The notes beneath the pieces are model-generated. The model had not been told where the DNA came from, searched no databases, and saw only the letters and a list, made by a program, of their open reading frames with translations. The position numbers and the translations under genes were made by a program. From Actinomycetes bacterium (GTDB lineage: Bacteria; Actinomycetota; Acidimicrobiia; Acidimicrobiales; UBA8190), in assembly GCA_021848085.1 (NCBI GenBank), contig JAJZNB010000294.1:1-34715 (forward strand): DNA of 34,715 nucleotides. The letters run 5' to 3'. Each line of letters starts with the position of its first letter. The first letter of the stretch is position 1. Of this stretch, positions 27,963 to 34,715 are shown in pieces.

Positions 27963-29140
27963 GCCCCCCCTCCGACGCCGGCGCCGCGCCCCGGCGGTCG
28001 CTCATCGTGTCGGGTTCTATCGGCCAGGGTCATGCCTCGGTGGCCGAGGTGTGCGCCGACGCCCTGGCCGGCGCTGGCGGCACCTGCTCGGTGGTCGACG
28101 CCATGGCCCTGCTGGGATCCTCGGCGTCGCTGGCCGGGGAGCGGGTGTTCCGCCGGATGCTGCGCATCGCCCCGTTGTACGATGCCCTGCACTTCTCGCA
28201 GCTGCGGGCCGGCACGGCTCTGGCTGACGCCATGGACCGGGCCGCCACCCGGCGCCTGGTGCCGCGCCTGCGCAGGCAGGTCGAGGCCTTCGCCCCGGAT
28301 CTGCTGGTGGCGGTGTTCGCCACCGGGGCCGGGGCGCTGGCCCGCTTGCGCCCCGAGCTGCCCGGCGTCCCCACGGTGGTGGTCTGCACCGACGCGTCAG
28401 CCCACCGGCTGTGGGTGCACCCGGGCATCGACCGCTACCTGGTCTTCTCCGACGTGGCCGCCGGCACCGTCCGCCAGTACCAGCCGGGGGCGGATGTGGT
28501 CCGCATCGCTCCGGCGGTGCGCGGCGCGTTCTACGCCGCGCCGTCGCGCCACCAGGCCCGCCAGGCTCTCGGCGCCGCGGCGAACGACGACGCGGCGCCA
28601 TGGGTGCTGCTGTCGGCCGGCGGGTGGGGGGGCGCCCCCCTGGAACGTCTGGCCCGCGCCGTGGCTGCCGCCGGCTGCAAGGTGCTGGCCGTCGCCGGCC
28701 GCAGCCAGGAGCTGGAGCAGCGGCTGCAGCGGGCGGCTGGCACCTTCCCCGCCGGCCCCGCCGGCCCCGGGAGGTCCGCCGGCGCCGGCCGGTCCGGTCT
28801 CGCCGCCGGCCCCGGCATCGTCCCCTTCGGCTACAGCGACCGGATGCCGGAGCTGATGGCGGCCGCTGACGTGGTGGTGACCACCGCGGGGCAGACCTGC
28901 CACGAGGCCCGGGTGGTGGGGCGGCCACTGGTGCTGCTCGACGCCGTGCCCGGCCACGGCCGCGAGAACCTGCTGTTGGAGCTGGCCCATGGCGGAGCGC
29001 TGGCCTGCCGGGCCGAACCGGGGGCCGTGCGCGCCGCGGTGGAGTCGGTGCTGGCCGGCGAGGTGCCACCGGGCCGCCCGTGGCCGATCGCCTCACCCGA
29101 CCAGTGGCACCGACAGCTCCTCGCCGCCCTGCCCCGATGA
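27959..29140 (+). CDS. Glycosyltransferase, MGDG synthase/GT28-like
   Basis: 'SLIVSGSIGQGHASVAEVCADAL', 'PTVVVCTDASAHRLWVHPGIDRYLVFSD', 'PFGYSDRMPELMAAADVVVTTAGQTCHEARVVGRPLVLLDAVPGHGREN'. GTG overlaps the deacetylase stop. Confidence 0.82.
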   Translation: MSPPSDAGAAPRRSLIVSGSIGQGHASVAEVCADALAGAGGTCSVVDAMALLGSSASLAGERVFRRMLRIAPLYDALHFSQLRAGTALADAMDRAATRRLVPRLRRQVEAFAPDLLVAVFATGAGALARLRPELPGVPTVVVCTDASAHRLWVHPGIDRYLVFSDVAAGTVRQYQPGADVVRIAPAVRGAFYAAPSRHQARQALGAAANDDAAPWVLLSAGGWGGAPLERLARAVAAAGCKVLAVAGRSQELEQRLQRAAGTFPAGPAGPGRSAGAGRSGLAAGPGIVPFGYSDRMPELMAAADVVVTTAGQTCHEARVVGRPLVLLDAVPGHGRENLLLELAHGGALACRAEPGAVRAAVESVLAGEVPPGRPWPIASPDQWHRQLLAALPR

Positions 29141-29199
29141 CCGGCTCGTGGCGAAGGCCAGGGACCGGCTCGGGTGCAGCATCGGGTAGCCTTGGAAGT

Positions 29200-29426
29200 A
29201 CCTGGACACCAGGTGCGACGTCGGCGCAGGTCGGCGCCGGGGAGGCGCAGAGGAGGTGATGCCGGTGCAGAACAAGGGCGAACCCCCCAGTTGCGGCCGT
29301 CCGGACCATGCCCGGCCTCCCGCGCCCGACGGTCACCGCTGAGCTGGCCGCTGCGCCCTGAACGGGCGCTGTCGGCGCCGCCGACGGCCGATGCGTGTGC
29401 ACGGGGAGCTACCTGACCTGTCCCCG
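29200..29426 (+). promoter_or_regulatory. Structured 5' leader of the MgtE-N/NRAMP genes
   Basis: ACCTGG-aca-CCAGGT (29200-29214); GCGCCC-tgaac-GGGCGC (29353-29369); GTCGGC-gcc-GCCGAC (29371-29385); CGGGGA-N13-TCCCCG (29402-29426). Confidence 0.45.
29265..29342 (+). CDS. Candidate 25-aa Pro-rich leader peptide (V/M)QNKGEPPSCGRPDHARPPAPDGHR
   Basis: GAGGAGGTGAT Shine-Dalgarno (29250-29260) shortly upstream of GTG 29265 (alternative in-frame ATG 29259); stop TGA 29340-29342. Confidence 0.45.
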   Translation: MQNKGEPPSCGRPDHARPPAPDGHR

Positions 29427-29464
29427 CCCGCCGTGCCGGTGGGCCGAGCTCCGAAGGACGCCCG

Positions 29465-30847
29465 ATGGCCCATGCCGCCACCTTCCCCTCGGCGCCGGCG
29501 CCGGCGACAGCCCACGCGCCGCACCACCGCGGATCCCACCGCGAGCGGCGCATCCTCCGCAGCGAACGGATCCTCGCCACGCGCGCCGTCGCCGAGTCGC
29601 TGGTGTCGGCGGCAGGGCTGCAGCGCCGCCCGGTGCTCAACCAGGCCGGCGCCGAGATCGGCCACCTGGTCGACGTGGTGGCCCGCTGGTCCGACGGTCA
29701 GACCTATCCTCCGGTGACCGGGCTGGTGGTCCGGGTCGGGCGCCGCCTGGCCTTCGTCGACGCTGCCTCCGTCGACCGCCTCGAGTGGGGCGAGGTCCGC
29801 CTGGCGTCGAGCCGCCTCGACCTGCGCGACTTCGAGCGTCGGCCCGGCGAGGTGATGCTGTGTCGCGACGTGCTCGACCACCAGCTGGTCGACACCGACG
29901 GGGTGCAGGTGATCCGGGCGGCCGACCTGTACCTGGCCCAGGTGCTGGGGCGGATCCGGCTGGTCGGTGTCGACGTCAGCCTCCACTCGCTGTGGCGCCG
30001 GCTCGGCCCGGCCCGCTGGCGGCGGCGGCCGACCCCCGAGCGGGTGATCGACTGGTCGGCCATCCAGCCCTTCGGCGAGTCGGGGCGCCAGCCGTCGGAG
30101 GTGCGGCTGCGGACCTCCAACGACGGGCTGCACCGGTTGCGGCCCGGCGAGCTGGCCGACCTCCTCGAGGACCTCGAGCGGCCCGCCCGCGCCGAGCTGC
30201 TCGACGTCCTCGACCCGGCCGAGGCCGCCGACGCCCTCGAGGAGATGGACCCCGAGGAGGTCCGCACCCTGCTGCGCGAGGTCGATCCCGGCCGGGCGGC
30301 CGCCCTGGTGGAGCAGATGGAGCCCGACGAAGCTGTCGACGCGCTGCGCGACCTGGACCGCGACGACCGCGACGACCTGCTCACCCGGATGACGTCGGCG
30401 GCCGCCGAGCGCCTCAGCGTCCTGCTCGACTACCCCGAGGACCGGGCCGGCGGCATCATGACCACGCTGCTGGTGGTGGCCACGACCGACGACACCGTCG
30501 ACGACGTGCGCCGCCGCCTGGGGGAGCTGGCGGAGCACCGCCACGACGTCGACGCCGTGGCCGTGGTGGACGCCAACGGACGCCTCGTGTGGGACCTGCC
30601 GCTGTTCGACGTGGCCCTGGCCGCAGGGTCGGCGCGCCTGGGCCAGCTCGTCGAGCACGAGGAGACCGTGACCGTTCCCCCCGGCGCCGGCCTGGCCGAC
30701 GTGGCCGCCCGCTTCGTCGAGGCCCGCCGGCTGTCGCTGCTCGTCGTCGACGACGGCCGACCGGTCGGCAGGATCCTCGCCGACGACGTCGTCGACGCCC
30801 TGCTGCCGGTGCGCGGCCGGGCCCGCTTCCCGCGGCTGCTGCAGTGA
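29465..30847 (+). CDS. MgtE N-terminal domain + CBS protein (PRC-barrel-like N-terminus), no MgtE TM domain
   Basis: 'LADLLEDLERPARAELLDVLDPAEAADALEEMDPEEVRTLLREVDPGRAAALVEQMEPDEAVDALRDL…LLDYPEDRAGGIMTT' followed by CBS-like segments; no hydrophobic C-terminal domain. Confidence 0.85.
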   Translation: MAHAATFPSAPAPATAHAPHHRGSHRERRILRSERILATRAVAESLVSAAGLQRRPVLNQAGAEIGHLVDVVARWSDGQTYPPVTGLVVRVGRRLAFVDAASVDRLEWGEVRLASSRLDLRDFERRPGEVMLCRDVLDHQLVDTDGVQVIRAADLYLAQVLGRIRLVGVDVSLHSLWRRLGPARWRRRPTPERVIDWSAIQPFGESGRQPSEVRLRTSNDGLHRLRPGELADLLEDLERPARAELLDVLDPAEAADALEEMDPEEVRTLLREVDPGRAAALVEQMEPDEAVDALRDLDRDDRDDLLTRMTSAAAERLSVLLDYPEDRAGGIMTTLLVVATTDDTVDDVRRRLGELAEHRHDVDAVAVVDANGRLVWDLPLFDVALAAGSARLGQLVEHEETVTVPPGAGLADVAARFVEARRLSLLVVDDGRPVGRILADDVVDALLPVRGRARFPRLLQ

Positions 30848-30860
30848 CGCGGCTGGTGCC

Positions 30861-32252
30861 ATGAGCCCCCCCACCACCGAGTCCGAGGGCACCGACCCGG
30901 TCCCGGCCGGCGGGCGACGGGGCTCCGGCCCGTCCCCCGCCGTTCCCGGAGCGTCGCCCGCCGCTCCCAGTGCAGCGCCGGCAGGCCTCGCCGCCGGCGC
31001 CTCCCCTTCTGGCGGCCGGTCCCGGCGGCGTCGGCTGTTCGTCTACCTGGCTGCCATCGGACCGGGGCTGATCGCCGCCAGCGCCGGCAACGACGCTGGC
31101 GGGGTCCTCACCTACGCCTCGGCCGGGGCACAGTTCGCCTACCGCACCTTGTTCTTCATGGCCGTCGTCACCGTCTTCTACGTGGCGGTGCAGGAGATGG
31201 TGGCCCGACTCGCCGCCCACACCGGCAAGGGGCTGGCGGCCCTCATCCGCGAGGAGTTCTCCCTGCGGTGGACGGCGTTCGCCATGGTGTGCTTCGCCAT
31301 CGCCAACGTCGGTCTGGTGGTGACCGAGTTCGCCGGCATCGCCTCCGCCTTCGGGCTGTGGGGCGTGTCGCGGTACGTGTCGGTGCCGATCGCCGCCGCC
31401 GCCATCTGGGTGCTGGTGCTGTTCGGCTCGTACCGCTACGCCGAGCGGGTGTTCCTGCTGCTGTCGTTGGGGTTCCTCGCCTACCCGCTGGCGATGCTCT
31501 TCGGCCATCCGGCCTGGCGGACGGCCGGCGCCGACCTGGTGTTCCCCCACTTCCTCGGCACCAGGGGGTTCGTGCTGTTGGGGGTGGCTCTGGTCGGCAC
31601 CACCATCACCCCCTACATCCAGCTGTACGAAGCCGGGGCGGTGGTCGACCGGGGGGTCGGCCCCGAGGAGTACCGCCTCACCCGCTTCGACGCCATCAGC
31701 GGCGCCGTCGTCTCCGACGTCATCTCGGTCTGCATCATCATCGCCACCGCCGCGGCCATCGGCGGCACCGGGCCGCTGCAGTCGGCGGCTCAGGCGGCCC
31801 GCTCTCTGCGGCCGGTGGCCGGGGCCGGCGCCGAGACGCTGTTCGGCCTCGGGCTGCTCGGGGCCTCGGCGCTGGCGGCGGCGGTGGTGCCGCTGTCGAC
31901 GTCGTACGCCCTGGCGGAAGCCATCGGGGTGGAGCGGTCGGTGTCGCGCAGCTTCCGCCAGGCGCCGCTGTTCCTCGGTCTGTTCAGCCTGCAGATCGCC
32001 ATCGGCGCCTTCGTGGTGCTGGTCCCGGGCAACCTGATCCACCTCATCGTCAACGTGCAGGTCCTCGAAGGTCTGATCACCCCGTTCACCTTGGGCTTCG
32101 TGCTGATCCTGGCCAACCGCCGCAGCCTGCTGGGCCCGGCGGCCAACGGCGTGCTGGGGCGGGTCGTCGGCACCGTCTCGCTGGTCGCCGTCGGCGGCTT
32201 CTCGCTGGTGCTGGTGGTGCTGAGCGTCAGATCGTGGTTCGGTCTGGGCTGA
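30861..32252 (+). CDS. NRAMP-family divalent metal transporter with non-canonical metal-site motifs
   Basis: 'IGPGLIAASAGNDAGGVLTYASAGAQF' (TM1), 'LVGTTITPYIQLYEAGAVVDRG' (TM6), multiple TM segments. Confidence 0.83.
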   Translation: MSPPTTESEGTDPVPAGGRRGSGPSPAVPGASPAAPSAAPAGLAAGASPSGGRSRRRRLFVYLAAIGPGLIAASAGNDAGGVLTYASAGAQFAYRTLFFMAVVTVFYVAVQEMVARLAAHTGKGLAALIREEFSLRWTAFAMVCFAIANVGLVVTEFAGIASAFGLWGVSRYVSVPIAAAAIWVLVLFGSYRYAERVFLLLSLGFLAYPLAMLFGHPAWRTAGADLVFPHFLGTRGFVLLGVALVGTTITPYIQLYEAGAVVDRGVGPEEYRLTRFDAISGAVVSDVISVCIIIATAAAIGGTGPLQSAAQAARSLRPVAGAGAETLFGLGLLGASALAAAVVPLSTSYALAEAIGVERSVSRSFRQAPLFLGLFSLQIAIGAFVVLVPGNLIHLIVNVQVLEGLITPFTLGFVLILANRRSLLGPAANGVLGRVVGTVSLVAVGGFSLVLVVLSVRSWFGLG

Positions 32253-32335
32253 CGGCGGGTCGATCGGCCCGTTTGCACTCGGCGGCTCCGGCGGGGGAGG
32301 CTAAGCGGCCATGGTCGTAGAGGACGGAGGCGGAC

Positions 32336-33802
32336 GTGCCTGACTCCATCCGGCATCGCGTGGCGGACGTGCGCCGGTCGTGGGAGCGCAGCCGGCACAT
32401 CGAGATCCCCCCTCGGGTGGCTCCGCTGCCGCCTCGGCCCGGCGGTTTGCGCATCGCCTATCTCGTCTACCGAGGCAACCCACGTTGTGGCGGTCAGGGT
32501 GTCTACACCCGGCACCTGGCCCGTGAGCTGGTCCGGCTCGGGCACTCGGTGGAGGTGTTCGCCGGCCAGCCCTGGCCGGTGCTCGACGACGGCGTCGGGT
32601 TCACCCCGGTGCCCAGCCTCGACCTGTACCGTGACCCCGACCCCTTCCGGGTGCCGCACCCGCGCGAGCTCCACGATCTCGTGGACCTCCTCGAGCTCGC
32701 CGTCATGTGCAGCGCCGGGTTCCCCGAGCCGCGGACCTTCTCGCTGCGGGCTCGCCGGCTGCTGGGGGCCCGGCGCGCCGACTTCGACCTCGTCCACGAC
32801 AACCAGTGCCTGGGCTCGGGGCTGCTCGGCATGCTCAGCGACGGTTGGCCGCTGCTCACCACCTTGCACCACCCCATCACCGTCGACCGCCAGCTGGCGC
32901 TGTCGCACGCCGAAGGGCTGCGCGCCCGCCTGGCCCAACGGCGCTGGTTCGGGTTCCTCAAGATGCAGATCCGGGTGGCCCGGCAGCTGCCGCGCATCGT
33001 CACCGTGTCGCAGTCCTCCAAGCACGACATCGCCGAGCAGATGGGGGTCGACCCGGGCCGCATGACGGTCGTCCCCGTCGGCGTCGACCACACGGTCTTC
33101 CGGCCCCGCCCCGAGCGGGCCACGGTGCCGGGACGGATCATGGTGACCTCGTCGAGCGACGTTCCCATGAAGGGGTTGGTGCCGCTGCTCGAGGCGGTGG
33201 CCAAGCTCCGCACCGAGCGCCAGCTGCAGCTGGTGGTCATCGGCCGGCCCACCGAGGGCGGCCGGGTGGCGCGCACCATCGACCGCCTGGGGCTGGGTCC
33301 GGTGGTGCGCTGCGTCAGCGGCATCTCCGACGAGGAGCTGGCCGGCCTGTACGCCGAATCGCAGGTGGCGGTGGTGCCGTCGCTCTACGAGGGATTCTCC
33401 CTGCCGGCCATCGAAGCGATGGCCTGCGGGGTGCCGCTGGTGGCCACCACCGGCGGCGCGCTGCCCGAGGTGGTCGGCACCAGTGGCGACACCGGCCTGC
33501 TGGTGCCTCCTGACGACCCCGAGGCGCTGGCCGGCGCCCTGCGGACGGTGCTCGACGACCCGGACCTGGCCCGGCGCCTCGGCGAGGGCGGACGGCGGCG
33601 GGTGCTGGGCCGCTTCACCTGGGAGGCGACCGCCCGGGGCACCGCCGAGCAGTACCGGGAGCTGCTGGGGTCGACGCCGGCCCGGCACGCCGCCGCGCCG
33701 GGTGTGGCCGATGTGGCTGGCGGCGATCTGGTGGACCCGGTCGCCGCCGACCTGGTCGACGGCACCGCCGGGGCGGGGCGGGCCCGGGAGGCCCAGTGCT
33801 GA
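32336..33802 (+). CDS. Glycosyltransferase family 4
   Basis: 'GGQGVYTRHLARELVRLGHSVEVFAG', 'VTVSQSSKHDIAEQMGVDPGRMTVVPVGVDHTVFRP', 'VVPSLYEGFSLPAIEAMACGVPLVATTGGALPEVVG'. GTG start. Confidence 0.93.
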   Translation: MPDSIRHRVADVRRSWERSRHIEIPPRVAPLPPRPGGLRIAYLVYRGNPRCGGQGVYTRHLARELVRLGHSVEVFAGQPWPVLDDGVGFTPVPSLDLYRDPDPFRVPHPRELHDLVDLLELAVMCSAGFPEPRTFSLRARRLLGARRADFDLVHDNQCLGSGLLGMLSDGWPLLTTLHHPITVDRQLALSHAEGLRARLAQRRWFGFLKMQIRVARQLPRIVTVSQSSKHDIAEQMGVDPGRMTVVPVGVDHTVFRPRPERATVPGRIMVTSSSDVPMKGLVPLLEAVAKLRTERQLQLVVIGRPTEGGRVARTIDRLGLGPVVRCVSGISDEELAGLYAESQVAVVPSLYEGFSLPAIEAMACGVPLVATTGGALPEVVGTSGDTGLLVPPDDPEALAGALRTVLDDPDLARRLGEGGRRRVLGRFTWEATARGTAEQYRELLGSTPARHAAAPGVADVAGGDLVDPVAADLVDGTAGAGRAREAQC

Positions 33803-34509
33803 CCGTCGACTACACCAAGCTGGGGGTGCGGCCCGGTGAGCGGCTCCTCGACCTGGGCTGCGGCGGGGGACGCCACGCCTACCAGGCGCTGCGGCTGGGG
33901 GCGCGGGTGGTGGCGCTCGACGCCGGCGGCGGCGAGGTGACCCAGGTGCGCAACACCCTGGCGGCCATGGCCGACACCGGGGAGATCGACGACGGCGACG
34001 AGGCGGGGGCGGTCCAGGGCGACGCCCTGCGCCTGCCGTTCGCCGACGGGGCCTTCGACCGGGTCATCGCCGCCGAGGTGCTCGAGCACATCCCGGCTGA
34101 CACCGAGGCCATGGCCGAGCTGGCCCGGGTGCTGCGCCCGGGGGGGACGATGGCGGTGACCGTGCCGCGCTTCGGCCCGGAGCTGGTCAACTGGGCCTTG
34201 TCGCACCAGTATCACGACGTTCCCGGCGGCCACGTCCGCATCTACCGCCGGTCGCTGCTGGTGGACCGGCTGCGGCGCGTCGGCCTGCGCCTGGAGGCGA
34301 GCCACCACGCCCACGCCCTGCACTCCCCCTACTGGTGGCTCAAGTGCCTGGTGGGGGTGCAGCGCGACCGCCATCCGCTGGTGCGGGCCTACCACCGCCT
34401 GCTGGTGTGGGACATCACCAGTGCTCCGCGCCTGACCCGCACGGCGGAGCACCTCCTCAACCCGGTGCTGGGCAAGAGCCTGGTCGTCTACCTGCGGAAG
34501 CCGGCGTGA
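33796..34509 (+). CDS. Class I SAM-dependent methyltransferase
   Basis: 'GERLLDLGCGGGRHAYQALRLGARVVALD', 'FDRVIAAEVLEHIPADTEAMAELARVLRPGGTMAVTVP'. GTG overlaps the upstream stop. Confidence 0.92.
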   Translation: MLTVDYTKLGVRPGERLLDLGCGGGRHAYQALRLGARVVALDAGGGEVTQVRNTLAAMADTGEIDDGDEAGAVQGDALRLPFADGAFDRVIAAEVLEHIPADTEAMAELARVLRPGGTMAVTVPRFGPELVNWALSHQYHDVPGGHVRIYRRSLLVDRLRRVGLRLEASHHAHALHSPYWWLKCLVGVQRDRHPLVRAYHRLLVWDITSAPRLTRTAEHLLNPVLGKSLVVYLRKPA

Positions 34510-34715
34510 CGACCACCGACACGGCGCGGGCCCAGGCCGTGCGCCGCGCCGCCGCCACGCCGCTGAGCGCCCGGATCCCCGAGGTGCCCGGCATCCTCGA
34601 CGCCACCGAGGTGGCGGCCACCGCTGCCTCCATCGCCGAGGTGCAACGACCCGACGGGATGATCCCGTGGTTCCCCGGCGGCCACTGCGACCCATGGAAC
34701 CACGTCGAGGCGGCC
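34506..34715 (+). CDS. Partial CDS: possible prenyltransferase/terpenoid-cyclase-fold protein (5' end only)
   Basis: 'IPGILDATEVAATAASIAEVQRPDGMIPWFPGGHCDPWNHVEAA', starting at a GTG that overlaps the methyltransferase stop; truncated by the window edge. Confidence 0.5.
   Translation, partial: MTTTDTARAQAVRRAAATPLSARIPEVPGILDATEVAATAASIAEVQRPDGMIPWFPGGHCDPWNHVEAA

Noticed and set aside
29200-29426. Known M-box or yybP-ykoY riboswitch
   Set aside because: Genomic context fits but I could not recognise the conserved riboswitch core by eye; reported only as an unclassified structured leader.
1-34715. Prophage, integron or ICE
   Set aside because: No integrase, phage structural or conjugation genes, attachment-site duplications or flanking tRNA recognised; only a single IS607-type relic.

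Overview
High-GC window that looks actinobacterial (Acidimicrobiia-like, by inference only). No rRNA, tRNA or CRISPR array was recognised. The main accessory content is as follows. (1) About 0.15-7.95 kb holds a chain of seven coupled or abutting genes for a group-4 [NiFe]-hydrogenase/complex I-like membrane complex (HyfE, HyfF, fused NuoC/D-like HyfG, ferredoxin-NuoB-like fusion, HyfB), continuing into a universal stress protein and a DegV protein. The large subunit has lost both NiFe-binding CxxC motifs and the small subunit has lost all proximal [4Fe-4S] cysteines. This resembles an energy-converting-hydrogenase-related (Ehr) complex, but unusually stripped of redox centres. (2) About 10-16.3 kb is a gene-decay zone between intact genes: an internally deleted IS607-type resolvase, a PLP-decarboxylase pseudogene lacking its Schiff-base Lys, and a VIT1/CCC1-like pseudogene. 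It also contains a Trx-TrxB-OsmC gene group with a CsoR/CstR-like inverted repeat in the apparent promoter. (3) About 20.8-25.1 kb is a compact minus-strand operon (LLM oxidoreductase, SCP2-type thiolase, FabH, nucleotidyltransferase, acylphosphatase). (4) About 29.2-32.25 kb has a structured leader with a Pro-rich mini-ORF behind a near-perfect Shine-Dalgarno, followed by a TM-less MgtE-N/CBS protein and an NRAMP-family protein with non-canonical metal-site motifs, a candidate Mg2+/Mn2+ homeostasis unit. Several short in-frame minisatellites are also present. All family assignments were made by eye from motifs; no searches were run.
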